Positions 11,801 to 25,165 of a stretch of 64,000 nt of DNA are shown one piece after another. Below the pieces are notes generated by a model. That model was not told the origin of the DNA. It saw only the letters and a list, made by a program, of their open reading frames with translations, and searched no databases. Each line of letters opens with the position of its first letter. Position 1 is the stretch's first letter. A program made the position numbers and the translations under genes. The stretch spans positions 62,855,312 through 62,919,311 of the forward strand of contig OZ023210.1 of NCBI GenBank assembly GCA_963995525.1, in the 5' to 3' direction. The DNA comes from Escarpia spicata. Lineage: Eukaryota > Annelida > Polychaeta > Sabellida > Siboglinidae.

Positions 11801-14800
11801 GGATTGAGAGAGTCACAGTCAGCCGAGAAAGCACTAAATGTAGATATGCAGGTTGTTTGGATGACAGGGATTGAGAGAGTCACAGTCAGCCGAGAAAGCA
11901 TTAAATGTAGGTTTGCAGGTTGTTTGGATGACAGGGATTGAGAGAGTCACAGTCAGCCGAGAAAGCATTAAATGTAGGTATGCAGGTTGTTTGGTTGACA
12001 GGGATTGAGAGAATCACAGTCAGCCGAGAAAGCACTAAATGTAGGTTTGCAGGTTGTTTGGATGTCAGGGATTGAGAGAGTCACAGTCAGCCGAGAAAGC
12101 ACTAAATGTAGGTATGCAGGTTGTTTGGATGACAGGGACTGAGAGAGTCATAGTCAGCCGAGAAAGCACTAAATGTAGGTATGCAGGTTGTTTGGATGAC
12201 AGGGATTGAGAGAGTGGCAGTCAGCCGAGAAAGCACTAAATGTAGATATGCAGGTTGTTTGGATGACAGGGATTGAGAGAGTCACAGTCAGCCGAGAAAA
12301 CCTTTAACGTAGGAGTGCAGGTTGATTCGATGACAGGGATTGAGAATGTCACAGTCAGCCGAAAAAACATTTAACGTAGGAGTGCAGGTTGTTTGGATGA
12401 CAGGGATTGAAAGAGTCACAGTCAGCCGAGAAAGCACTAAATGTAGTTGTGCAGGTTGTTTGGATGACAGGGACTGAGAGAGTCACAGTCAGCCGAGAAA
12501 GCACTAAATGTAGTTATGCAGGTTGTTTGGATGACAGGCATTGAGAGAATCACAGTCAGCCGAGAAAGCATTAAATGTAGGTATGCAGGTTGTTTGGATG
12601 ACAGGGATTGAGAGAGTCACAGTCAGCCGAGAAAGCATTAAATGTAGGTTTGCAGGTTGTTTGGATGACAGGGATTGAGAGAGTCACAGTCAGCCGAGAA
12701 AGCACTAAATGTAGGTATGCAGGTTGTTTAGATGACAGGGATTGAGAGAGTCACAGTCGGCCGAGAAAGCACTAAATGTAGATATGCAGGTTGTTTGGAT
12801 GACAGGGATTGAGAGAGTCACAGTCAGCCGAGAAAGCATTAAATGTAGGTTTGCAGGTTGTTTGGATGACAGGGATTGAGAGAGTCACAGTCAGCCGAGA
12901 AAGCACTAAATGTAGGTATGCAGGTTGTTTAGGTGACAGGGACTGAGAGAATCACAGTCAGCCGAGAAAGCATTAAATGTAGGTATGCAGGTTGTTTGGA
13001 TGACAGGGATTGAGAGAGTCACAGTCAGCCGAGAAAGCACTAAATGTAGGTATGCAGGTTGTTTGGATGTCAGGGATTGAGAGAGTCACAGTCAGCCGAG
13101 AAAGCACTAAATGTAGGTATGCAGGTTGTTTGGATGACAGGGACTGAGAGAGTCACAGTCAGCCGAGAAAGCACTAAATGTAGGTATGCAGGTTGTTTGG
13201 ATGACAGGGATTGAGAGAGTGGCAGTCAGCCGAGAAAGCACTAAATGTAGATATGCAGGTTGTTTGGATGACAGGGATTGAGAGAGTCACAGTCAGCCGA
13301 GAAAACCTTTAACGTAGGAGTGCAGGTTGATTCGATGACAGGGATTGAGAATGTCACAGTCAGCCGAGAAAACATTTAACGTAGGAATGCAGGTTGTTTG
13401 GATGACAGGGATTGAGAGAGTCACAGTCAGCCGCGAAAACATTTAACGTAGGAGTGCAGGTTGTTTGGATGACAGGGATTGAGAGAGTCACAGTCAGCCG
13501 AGAAAGCACTAAATGTAAATATGCAGGTTGTTTGGGTGACAGGGATTGAGAGAGTCACAGTCAGCCGAGAAAGCACTAAATGTAGGTATGCAGGTTGTTT
13601 AGATGACAGGGACTGAGAGAATCACAGTCAGCCGAGAAAGCATTAAATGTAGGTATGCATGTTGTTTGGATGATAGGGATTGAGAGAGTCACAGTCAGCC
13701 GAGAAAGCACTAAATGTAGGTATGCGGGTTGTTTAGATGACAGGGATTGAGAGAGTCACAGTCAGCCGAGAAAGCACTAAATGTAGGTATGCAGGTTGTT
13801 TAGATGACAGGGACTGAGAGAATCACAGTCAGCCGAGAAAGCATTAAATGTAGGTATGCAGGTTGTTTGGATGACAGGGATTGAGAGAGTCACAGTCAGC
13901 CGAGAAAGCATTAAATGTAGGTTTGCAGGTTGTTTGGATGAGAGGGATTGAGAGAGTCACAGTCAGCCGAGAAAGCACTAAATGTAGGTATGCAGGATGT
14001 TTAGATGACAGGGATTGAGAGAGTCACAGTCAGCCGAGAAAGCACTAAATGTAGATATGCAGGTTGTTTGGATGACAGGGATTGAGAGAGTCACAGTCAG
14101 CCGAGAAAGCATTAAATGTAGGTTTGCAGGTTGTTTGGATGACAGGGATTGAGAGAGTCACAGTCAGCCGAGAAAGCATTAAATGTAGGTATGCAGGTTG
14201 TTTGGTTGACAGGGATTGAGAGAATCACAGTCAGCCGAGAAAGCACTAAATGTAGGTTTGCAGGTTGTTTGGATGTCAGGGATTGAGAGAGTCACAGTCA
14301 GCCGAGAAAGCACTAAATGTAGGTATGCAGGTTGTTTGGATGACAGGGACTGAGAGAGTCATAGTCAGCCGAGAAAGCACTAAATGTAGGTATGCAGGTT
14401 GTTTGGATGACAGGGATTGAGAGAGTGGCAGTCAGCCGAGAAAGCACTAAATGTAGATATGCAGGTTGTTTGGATGACAGGGATTGAGAGAGTCACAGTC
14501 AGCCGAGAAAACCTTTAACGTAGGAGTGCAGGTTGATTCGATGACAGGGATTGAGAATGTCACAGTCAGCCGAAAAAACATTTAACGTAGGAGTGCAGGT
14601 TGTTTGGATGACAGGGATTGAAAGAGTCACAGTCAGCCGAGAAAGCACTAAATGTAGTTGTGCAGGTTGTTTGGATGACAGGGACTGAGAGAGTCACAGT
14701 CAGCCGAGAAAGCACTAAATGTAGTTATGCAGGTTGTTTGGATGACAGGCATTGAGAGACTCACAGTCAGCCGAGAAAGCACTAAAGGTAGGTATGCGGG

Positions 14801-14829
14801 TTGTTTGGATGACAGGGACTGAGAGAGTC
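8886..14829 (+). repeat. 89-monomer (5,963-bp) tandem duplication, copy 2
   Basis: Directly follows copy 1; the crossover lies between 8,867 and 8,885. It repeats the order of 22-, 33- and 34-monomer spacings of copy 1, including the rare 'gaaagaactaaatg' monomer (near 4,118 and 10,081). Such near-identity over 6 kb implies a recent duplication or a homogenising conversion. A false assembly duplication would look the same and cannot be excluded from sequence alone. Confidence 0.83.
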
Positions 14830-16281
14830 ACAGTCAGCCGAGAAAGCATTAAATGTAAGTATGCAGGTTGTTTGGATGAAAGGGATTGAGAGAGTCACAG
14901 TCAGCCGAGAAAGCACTAAATGTAGGTATGCAGGTTGTTTGGATGACAGGGACTGAGAAAATCACAGTCAGCCGAGAAAGCATTACATGTAGGTATGCAG
15001 GTTGTTTGGATGACAGGGATTGAGAGAGTCACAGTCAGCCGAGAAAGCACTAAATGTAGGTATGCGGGTTGTTTAGATGACAGGGATTGAGAGAGTCACA
15101 GTCAGCCGAGAAAGCACTAAATGTAGGTATGCAGGTTGTTTAGATGACAGGGACTGAGAGAATCACAGTCAGCCGAGAAATCATTAAATGTAGGTATGCA
15201 GGTTGTTTGGATGACAGGGATTGAGAGAGTCACAGTCAGCCGAGAAAGCATTAAATGTAGGTTTGCAGGTTGTTTGGATGACAGGGATTGAGAGAGTCAC
15301 AGTCAGCCGAGAAAGCACTAAATGTAGGTATGCAGGTTGTTTAGATGACAGGGATTGAGAGAGTCACAGTCGGCCGAGAAAGCACTAAATGTAGATATGC
15401 AGGTTGTTTGGATGACAGGGATTGAGAGAGTCACAGTCAGCCGAGAAAGCATTAAATGTAGGTTTGCAGGTTGTTTGGATGACAGGGATTGAGAGAGTCA
15501 CAGTCAGCCGAGAAAGCACTAAATGTAGGTATGCAGGTTGTTTAGATGACAGGGACTGAGAGAATCACAGTCAGCCGAGAAAGCATTAAATGTAGGTATG
15601 CAGGTTGTTTGGATGACAGGGATTGAGAGAGTCACAGTCAGCCGAGAAAGCACTAAATGTAGGTATGCAGGTTGTTTGGATGTCAGGGATTGAGAGAGTC
15701 ACAGTCAGCCGAGAAAGCACTAAATGTAGGTATGCAGGTTGTTTGGATGACAGGGACTGAGAGAGTCACAGTCAGCCGAGAAAGCACTAAATGTAGGTAT
15801 GCAGGTTGTTTGGATGACAGGGATTGAGAGAGTGGCAGTCAGCCGAGAAAGCACTAAATGTAGATATGCAGGTTGTTTGGATGACAGGGATTGAGAGAGT
15901 CACAGTCAGCCGAGAAAACCTTTAACGTAGGAGTGCAGGTTGATTCGATGACAGGGATTGAGAATGTCACAGTCAGCCGAGAAAACATTTAACGTAGGAA
16001 TGCAGGTTGTTTGGATGACAGGGATTGAGAGAGTCACAGTCAGCCGCGAAAACATTTAACGTAGGAGTGCAGGTTGTTTGGATGACAGGGATTGAGAGAG
16101 TCACAGTCAGCCGAGAAAGCACTAAATGTAAATATGCAGGTTGTTTGGGTGACAGGGATTGAGAGAGTCACAGTCAGCCGAGAAAGCACTAAATGTAGGT
16201 ATGCAGGTTGTTTAGATGACAGGGACTGAGAGAATCACAGTCAGCCGAGAAAGCATTAAATGTAGGTATGCAGGTTGTTTG

Positions 16282-17943
16282 GATGATAGGGATTGAGAGA
16301 GTCACAGTCAGCCGAGAAAGCACTAAATGTAGGTATGCGGGTTGTTTAGATGACAGGGATTGAGAGAGTCACAGTCAGCCGAGAAAGCACTAAATGTAGG
16401 TATGCAGGTTGTTTAGATGACAGGGACTGAGAGAATCACAGTCAGCCGAGAAAGCATTAAATGTAGGTATGCAGGTTGTTTGGATGACAGGGATTGAGAG
16501 AGTCACAGTCAGCCGAGAAAGCATTAAATGTAGGTTTGCAGGTTGTTTGGATGAGAGGGATTGAGAGAGTCACAGTCAGCCGAGAAAGCACTAAATGTAG
16601 GTATGCAGGATGTTTAGATGACAGGGATTGAGAGAGTCACAGTCAGCCGAGAAAGCACTAAATGTAGATATGCAGGTTGTTTGGATGACAGGGATTGAGA
16701 GAGTCACAGTCAGCCGAGAAAGCATTAAATGTAGGTATGCAGGTTGTTTGGTTGACAGGGATTGAGAGAATCACAGTCAGCCGAGAAAGCACTAAATGTA
16801 GGTTTGCAGGTTGTTTGGATGTCAGGGATTGAGAGAGTCACAGTCAGCCGAGAAAGCACTAAATGTAGGTATGCAGGTTGTTTGGATGACAGGGACTGAG
16901 AGAGTCATAGTCAGCCGAGAAAGCACTAAATGTAGGTATGCAGGTTGTTTGGATGACAGGGATTGAGAGAGTGGCAGTCAGCCGAGAAAGCACTAAATGT
17001 AGATATGCAGGTTGTTTGGATGACAGGGATTGAGAGAGTCACAGTCAGCCGAGAAAACCTTTAACGTAGGAGTGCAGGTTGATTCGATGACAGGGATTGA
17101 GAATGTCACAGTCAGCCGAAAAAACATTTAACGTAGGAGTGCAGGTTGTTTGGATGACAGGGATTGAAAGAGTCACAGTCAGCCGAGAAAGCACTAAATG
17201 TAGGTGTGCAGGTTGTTTGGATGACAGGGACTGAGAGAGTCACAGTCAGCCGAGAAAGCACTAAATGTAGTTATGCAGGTTGTTTGGATGACAGGCATTG
17301 AGAGACTCACAGTCAGCCGAGAAAGCACTAAAGGTAGGTATGCGGGTTGTTTGGATGACAGGGACTGAGAGAGTCACAGTCAGCCGAGAAAGCATTAAAT
17401 GTAAGTATGCAGGTTGTTTGGATGAAAGGGATTGAGAGAGTCACAGTCAGCCGAGAAAGCACTAAATGTAGGTATGCAGGTTGTTTGGATGACAGGGACT
17501 GAGAAAATCACAGTCAGCAGAGAAAGCATTAAATGTAGGTATGCATGTTGTTTGGATGACAGGGATTGAGAGAGTCACAGTCAGCCGAGAAAGCACTAAA
17601 TGTAGGTATGCGGGTTGTTTAGATGACAGGGATTGAGAGAGTCACAGTCAGCCGAGAAAGCACTAAATGTAGGTATGCAGGTTGTTTAGATGACAGGGAC
17701 TGAGAGAATCACAGTCAGCCGAGAAATCATTAAATGTAGGTATGCAGGTTGTTTGGATGACAGGGATTGAGAGAGTCACAGTCAGCCGAGAAAGCATTAA
17801 ATGTAGGTTTGCAGGTTGTTTGGATGACAGGGATTGAGAGAGTCACAGTCAGCCGAGAAAGCACTAAATGTAGGTATGCAGGTTGTTTAGATGACAGGGA
17901 TTGAGAGAGTCACAGTCAGCCGAGAAAGCACTAAATGTAGGTA
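16282..17943 (+). repeat. Copy of the window's first segment (16,281-bp offset)
   Basis: This segment matches the left edge of the window at an exact offset of 243 monomers and also matches about 13.7-15.0 kb. The spacing of markers to that second region is 2,613 bp at the start ('gatgagaggg' at 13,937 and 16,550) but 2,546 bp at the end ('gatgacaggc' at 14,741 and 17,287), so exactly one monomer has been lost here. The missing monomer is one of the 'gtaggtttgc' monomers that precede the 'ggttgacaggg' monomer. Confidence 0.75.
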
Positions 17944-20900
17944 TGCAGGTTGTTTGGATGACAGGGATTGAGAGAGTCACAGTCAGCCGAGAAAGCATTA
18001 AATGTAGGTTTGCAGGTTGTTTGGATGACAGGGATTGAGAGAGTCACAGTCAGCCGAGAAAGCACTAAATGTAGGTATGCAGGTTGTTTAGATGACAGGG
18101 ACTGAGAGAATCACAGTCAGCCGAGAAAGCATTAAATGTAGGTATGCAGGTTGTTTGGATGACAGGGATTGAGAGAGTCACAGTCAGCCGAGAAAGCACT
18201 AAATGTAGGTATGCAGGTTGTTTGGATGTCAGGGATTGAGAGAGTCACAGTCAGCCGAGAAAGCACTAAATGTAGGTATGCAGGTTGTTTGGATGACAGG
18301 GACTGAGAGAGTCACAGTCAGCCGAGAAAGCACTAAATGTAGGTATGCAGGTTGTTTGGATGACAGGGATTGAGAGAGTGGCAGTCAGCCGAGAAAGCAC
18401 TAAATGTAGATATGCAGGTTGTTTGGATGACAGGGATTGAGAGAGTCACAGTCAGCCGAGAAAACCTTTAACGTAGGAGTGCAGGTTGATTCGATGACAG
18501 GGATTGAGAATGTCACAGTCAGCCGAGAAAACATTTAACGTAGGAATGCAGGTTGTTTGGATGACAGGGATTGAGAGAGTCACAGTCAGCCGCGAAAACA
18601 TTTAACGTAGGAGTGCAGGTTGTTTGGATGACAGGGATTGAGAGAGTCACAGTCAGCCGAGAAAGCACTAAATGTAAATATGCAGGTTGTTTGGGTGACA
18701 GGGATTGAGAGAGTCACAGTCAGCCGAGAAAGCACTAAATGTAGGTATGCAGGTTGTTTAGATGACAGGGACTGAGAGAATCACAGTCAGCCGAGAAAGC
18801 ATTAAATGTAGGTATGCAGGTTGTTTGGATGACAGGGATTGAGAGAGTCACAGACAGCCGAGAAAGCATTAAATGTAGGTTTGCAGGTTGTTTGGATGAC
18901 AGGGATTGAGAGAGTCACAGTCAGCCGAGAAAGCACTAAATGTAGGTATGCAAGTTGTTTAGATGACAGGGATTGAGAGAGTCACAGTCAGCCGAGAAAG
19001 CACTAAATGTAGATATGCAGGTTGTTTGGATGACAGGGATTGAGAGAGTCACAGTCAGCCGAGAAAGCATTAAATGTAGGTTTGCAGGTTGTTTGGATGA
19101 CAGGGATTGAGAGAGTCACAGTCAGCCGAGAAAGCACTAAATGTAGGTATGCAGGTTGTTTAGATGACAGGGACTGAGAGAATCACAGTCAGCCGAGAAA
19201 GCATTAAATGTAGGTATGCAGGTTGTTTGGATGACAGGGATTGAGAGAGTCACAGTCAGCCGAGAAAGCACTAAATGTAGGTATGCAGGTTGTTTGGATG
19301 TCAGGGATTGAGAGAGTCACAGTCAGCCGAGAAAGCACTAAATGTAGGTATGCTGGTTGTTTAGATGACAGGGATTGAGAGAGTCACAGTCAGCCGAGAA
19401 AGCACTAAATGTAGGTATGCAGGTTGTTTGGATGACAGGGACTGAGAAAATCACAGGTAGCCGAGAAAGCATTAAATGTAGGTATGCAGGTTGTTTGGAT
19501 GACAGGGATTGAGAGAGTCACAGTCAGCCGAGAAAGCACTAAATGTAGGTATGCGGGTTGTTTAGATGACAGGGATTGAGAGAGTCACAGTCAGCCTAGA
19601 AAGCACTAAATGTAGGTATGCAGGTTGTTTAGATGACAGGGACTGAGAGAATCACAGTCAGCCGAGAAAGCATTAAATGTAGGTATGCAGGTTGTTTGGA
19701 TGACAGGGATTGAGAGAGTCACAGTCAGCCGAGAAAGCATTAAATGTAGGTTTGCAGGTTGTTTGGATGACAGGGATTGAGAGAGTCACAGTCAGCCGAG
19801 AAAGCACTAAATGTAGGTATGCAGGTTGTTTAGATGACAGGGATTGAGAGAGTCACAGTCAGCCGAGAAAGCACTAAATGTAGATATGCAGGTTGTTTGG
19901 ATGACAGGGATTGAGAGAGTCACAGTCAGCCGAGAAAGCATTAAATGTAGGTTTGCAGGTTGTTTGGATGACAGGGATTGAGAGAGTCACAGTCAGCCGA
20001 GAAAGCACTAAATGTAGGTATGCAGGTTGTTTGGATGTCAGGGATTGAGAGAGTCACAGTCAGCCGAGAAAGCACTAAATGTAGGTATGCAGGTTGTTTG
20101 GATGACAGGGATTGAGAGAGTGGCAGTCAGCCGAGAAAGCACTAAATGTAGATATGCAGGTTGTTTGGATGACAGGGATTGAGAGAGTCACAGTCAACCG
20201 AGAAAACCTTTAACGTAGGAGTGTAGGTTGATTCGATGACAGGGATTGAGAATGTCACAGTCAGCCGAGAAAACATTTAACGTAGGAGTGCAGGTTGTTT
20301 GGATGACACGGATTGAGAGAGTCACAGTCAGCCGCGAAAACATTTAACGTAGGAGTGCAGGTTGTTTGGGTGACAGGGATTGAGAGAGTCACAGTCAGCC
20401 GAGAAAGCACTAAATGTAAATATGCAGGTTGTTTGGATGACAGGGATTGAGAGAGTCACAGTCAGCCGAGAAAGCACTAAATGTAGGTATGCAGGTTGTT
20501 TAGATGACAGGGACTGAGAGAATCACACTCAGCCGAGAAAGCATTAAATGTAGGTATGCAGGTTGTTTGGATGACAGGGATTGAGAGAGTCACAGTCAGC
20601 CGAGAAAGCATTAAATGTAGGTTTGCAGGTTGTTTGGATGACAGGGATTGAGAGAGTCACAGTCAGCCGAGAAAGCACTAAATGTAGGTATGCAGGTTGT
20701 TTAGATGACAGGGATTGAGAGAGTCACAGTCAGCCGAGAAAGCACTAAAAGTAAATATGCAGGTTGTTTGGATGAGAGGGATTGAGAGAGTCACAGTCAG
20801 CCGAGAAAGCATTAAATGTAGGTTTGCAGGTTGTTTGGATGACAGGGATTGAGAGAGTCACAGTCAGCCGAGAAAGCACTAAATGTAGGTATGCAGGTTG

Positions 20901-21609
20901 TTTAGATGACAGGGACTGAGAGAATCACAGTCAGCCGAGAAAGCATTAAATGTAGGTATGCAGGTTGTTTGGATGACAGGGATTGAGAGAGTCACATTCA
21001 GCCGAGAAAGCACTAAATGTAGGTATGCAGGTTGTTTGGATGTCAGGGATTGAGAGAGTCACAGTCAGCCGAGAAAGCACTAAATGTAGGTATGCAGGTT
21101 GTTTGGATGACAGGGACTGAGAGAGTCACAGTCAGCCGAGAAAGCACTAAATGTAGGTATGCAGGTTGTTTGGATGACAGGGATTGAGAGAGTGGCAGTC
21201 AGCCGAGAAAGCACTAAATGTAGATATGCAGGTTGTTTGGATGACAGGGATTGAGAGAGTCACAGTCAGCCGAGAAAACCTTTAACGTAGGAGTGCAGGT
21301 TGATTCGATGACAGGGATTGAGAATGTCACAGTCAGCCGAGAAAACATTTAACGTAGGAGTGCAGGTTGTTTGGATAACATGGATTGAGAGAGTCACAGT
21401 CAGCCGCGAAAACATTTAACGTAGGAGTGCAGGTTGTTTGGGTGACAGGGATTGAGAGAGTCACAGTCAGCCGAGAAAGCACTAAATGTAAATATGCAGG
21501 TTGTTTGGATGACAGGGATTGAAATAGTGACAGTCAGCCGAGAAAGCACTAAATGCAGATATGCAGGTTGTTTGGATGACAGGGATTGAGTGAGTCACCG
21601 TCAGCCGAG

Positions 21610-24600
21610 AAAACATTTAACGTAGGAGTGCAGGTTGTTTTGATGACAGGGATTGAGTGAGTCACCGTAAGCCGAAAAAACATTTAACGTAGGATTGCAG
21701 GTTGTTTGGATGACAGGGATTGAGAGAGTCACAGTCAGCCGAGAAAGCATTTAACGTAGGAGTGCAGGTTGTTTGGATGACAGGGATTGAGAGAGGCACA
21801 GTCAGCCGAGAAAACATTTAACGTAGGAGTGCCGGATGTTTGGATGACAGGGATTGAGAGAGGCACAGTCAGCCGAGAAAACATTTAACGTAGGAGTGCA
21901 GGTTGTTTGGATGACAGGGATTTAGAGAGTCACAGTCAGCCGAGAAAACATTTAACGTAGGATTGCAGGTTGTTTGGATGACAGGGATTGAGAGAGTCAT
22001 AGCCAGCCGAGAAAGCATTTAATGTAGGAGTGCAGGTTGTTTGGATGACAGGGATTGAGAGAGTCACAGTCAGCCGAGAAAACATTTAACATAGGAGTGC
22101 AGGTTGTTTGAATGACAGGGATTGAGAGAGTCACAGTCAGCCGAGAAAACATGTAACGTAGGAGTGCAGGTTGTTTGGATGACAGGGATTGAGAGAGTCA
22201 TAGTCAGCCGAGAAAGCATTTAACGTAGGAGTGCAGGTTGTTTGGATGACAGGGATTGAGAGAGTCACAGTCAGCCGAGAAAACATTTAACGTAGGAGTG
22301 CAGGTTGTTTGGATGACAGGGATTGAGAGAGTCATAGTCAGCCGAGAAAGCATTTAACGTAGGAGTGCAGGTTGTTTGGATGACAGGGATTGAGAGAGTC
22401 ACAGTCAGCCGAGAAAACATTTAACATAGGAGTGCAGGTTGTTTGGATGACAGGGATTGAGAGAGTCATAGTCAGCAGAGAAAGCATTTAACGTAGTAGT
22501 GCAGGTTGTTTGGATGATAGGGATTGAGAGAGTCACAGTCAGCCGAGAAAGCATTTAACGTAGGAGTGCAGGTTGTTTGGATGACAAGGATTGAGATAGT
22601 CACAGTCAGCCGAGAAAGCATTTAACGTAGGAGTGCAGGTTGTTTGGATGACAGGGATTGAGAGAGTCATATTCAGCCGAGAAAACATTTAACGTAGTAG
22701 TGCAGGTTGTTTGGATGACAGGGATTGAGAGAGTCACAGTCAGCCGAGAAAGCATTTAACGTAGGAGTGCAGGTTGTTTGGATGACAGGGATTGAGAGAG
22801 TCACAGTCAGCCGAGAACGCATTTAACGTAGGAGTGCAGGTTGTTTGGATGACAGGGATTGAGAGAGTCATAGTCAGCCGAGAAAGCTTTTAACGTAGGA
22901 GTGCAGGTTGTTTGGATGACAGGGATTGAAAGAGTCAAAGTCAGCCGAGAAAGCATTTAACGTAGGAGTGCAGGTTGTTTGGATGACAGGGATTGAGAAA
23001 GTCATAGTCAGCCGAGAAAGCATTTAACGTAGGAGTGCAGGTTGTTTGGATGACAGGGATTGAGAGAGTCACAGTCAGCCGAGAAAACATTTAACGTAGG
23101 ATTGCAGGTTGTTTGGATGACAGGGATTGAGAGAGTCATAGCCAGCCGAGAAAGCATTTAACGTAGGAGTGCAGGTTGTTTGGATGACAGGGATTGAGAG
23201 AGTCACAGTCAGCCGAGAAAACATTTAACATAGGAGTGCAGGTTGTTTGAATGACAGGGATTGAGAGAGTCACAGTCAGCCGAGAAAACATGTAACGTAC
23301 GAGTGCAGGTTGTTTGGATGACAGGGATTGAGAGAGCCATAGTCAGCCGAGAAAGCATTTAACGTAGGAGTGCAGGTTGTTTGGATGACAGGGATTGAGA
23401 GAGTCACAGTCAGCGGAGAAAACATTTAACGTAGGAGTGCAGGTTGTTTGGATGACAGGGATTGAGAGAGTCATAGTCAGCCGAGAAAGCATTTAACGTA
23501 GGAGTGTAGGTTGTTTGGATGACAGGGATTGAGAGAGTCACAGTCAGCCGAAAAAACTTTTAACATAGGAGTGCAGGTTGTTTGGATGACAGGGATTGAG
23601 AGAGTCATAGTCAGCAGAGAAAGCATTTAACGTAGGAGTGCAGGTTGTTTGGATGACAGGGATTGAGAGAGTCATAGTCAGCCGAGAAAACATTTAACGT
23701 AGTAGTGCAGGTTGTTTGGATGACAGGGATTGAGAGAGTCACAGTCAGCCGAGAAAGCATTTAACGTAGGAGTGCAGGTTGTTTGGATGACAGGGATTGA
23801 GAGAGTCATAGTCAGCCGAGAAAACATTTAACGTAGTAGTGCAGGTTGTTTGGATGACAGGGATTGAGAGAGTCATAGCCAGCCGAGAAAGCATTTAACG
23901 TAGGAGTGCAGGTTGTTTGGATGACAGGGATTGAGAGAGTCACAGTCAGCCGAGAAAACATTTAACATAGGAGTGCAGGTTGTTTGGATGACAGGGATTG
24001 AGAGAGTCACAGTCAGCCGAGAAAACATGTAACGTAGGAGTGCAGGTTGTTTGGATGACAGGGATTGAGAGAGTCATAGTCAGCCGAGAAAGCATTTAAC
24101 GTAGGAGTGCAGGTTGTTTGGATGACAGGGATTGAGAGAGTCACAGTCAGCCGAGAAAACATTTAACGTAGGAGTGCAGGTTATTTGGATGACAGGGATT
24201 GAGAGAGTCATAGTCAGCCGAGAAAGCATTTAACGTAGGAGTGCAGGTTGTTTGGATGACAGGGATTGAGAGAGTCACAGTCAGCCGAGAAAACATTTAA
24301 CATAGGAGTGCAGGTTGTTTGGATGACAGGGATTGAGAGAGTCATAGTCAGCAGAGAAAGCATTTAACGTAGTAGTGCAGGTTGTTTGGATGATAGGGAT
24401 TGAGTGAGTCACAGTCAGCCGAGAAAGCATTTAACGTAGGAGTGCAGGTTGTTTGGATGACAAGGATTGAGATAGTCACAGTCAGCCGAGAAAGCATTTA
24501 ACGTAGGAGTGCAGGTTGTTTGGATGACAGGGATTGAGAGAGTCATAGTCAGCCGAGAAAGCATTTAACGTAGTAGTGCAGGTTGTTTGGATGACAGGGA

Positions 24601-25165
24601 TTGAGAGAGTCACAGTCATCCGAGAAAGCATTTAACGTAGGATTGCAGGTTGTTTGGATGACAGGGATTGAGAGAGTCACAGTCAGCCGAGAAAGCATTT
24701 AACGTAGGAGTGCAGGTTGTTTGGATGACAGGGATTGAGAGAGTCATAGTCAGCCGAGAAAGCTTTTAACGTAGGAGTGCAGGTTGTTTGGATGACAGGG
24801 ATTGAGAGAGTCACAGTCAGCCGAGAAAGCATTTAACGTAGGAGTGCAGGTTGTTTGGATGACAGGGATTGAGAGAGTCACAGTCAGCCGAGAAAGCATT
24901 TAACGTAGGATTGAAGGTTGTTTGGATGACAGGGATTGAGAGAGTCATAGTCAGCCGAGAAAGCTTTTAACGTAGGAGTGCAGGTTGTTTGGATGACAGG
25001 GATTGAAAGAGTCACAGTCAGCCGAGAAAGCATTTAACGTAGGAGTGCAGGTTGTTTGGATGACAGGGATTGAGAGAGAGTCATAGTCAGCCGAGAAAGC
25101 ATTTAACGTAGGAGTGCAGGTTGTTTGGATGACAGGGATTGAGAGAGTCACAGTCAGCCGAGAAA
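21610..25165 (+). repeat. Class B block 1
   Basis: About 53 monomers with class B cores, 'gcatttaacgtaggagtgc' or 'aacatttaacgtaggagtgc', with 'gtcacag' and 'gtcatag' forms roughly alternating. Subvariants include 'aacatttaacatagg', 'gcttttaacg', 'taacgtagtagtgc' and 'aacatgtaacg' (the last near 22,149, 23,288 and 24,025, i.e. 17 and 11 monomers apart), so the internal order is looser than in class A. It is entered through 'gaaatagtgac' and 'gagtgagtcaccg' monomers and left through a 'gattgaaagagtc' monomer and a 69-bp monomer. No gene. Confidence 0.92.
25059..25127 (+). repeat. 69-bp monomer (+GA)
   Basis: The GA run reads 'gagagagag' rather than 'gagagag', adding two bases. This makes the unit a multiple of three and lets a 72-codon minus-strand frame stay open over 24,951-25,169. 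It is inherited in copy 2 of the 10.9-kb duplication at 35,847-35,915 and has a third relative at 42,618-42,686. Replication slippage in the GA tract is the likely cause. Confidence 0.93.

Larger units (their letters stand above)
1..21609 (+). repeat. Class A domain 1 (long HOR domain)
   Basis: About 322 monomers, mostly with class A cores. The commonest cores are 'gcactaaatgtaggtatgc', 'gcattaaatgtaggtttgc', 'gcactaaatgtagatatgc' and 'gcactaaatgtaaatatgc'. A frequent partner variant opens 'gggactgagagaatc' instead of 'gggattgagagagtc'. A trio of class-B-like monomers recurs inside the higher-order repeat. The domain is ordered into a 22-monomer higher-order repeat and longer derivatives. I saw no length-variant monomer in this domain, so its phase is uniformly 67 bp. 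It contains no gene. Confidence 0.93.

Noticed and set aside
21588..21660. AP-1-like TGAGTCA in 'gagtgagtcaccg' monomers (also near 24,404, 32,376 and 58,852)
   Set aside because: A single substitution in the GA tract creates it. It is confined to a few junction or class B monomers, with no gene nearby to regulate.
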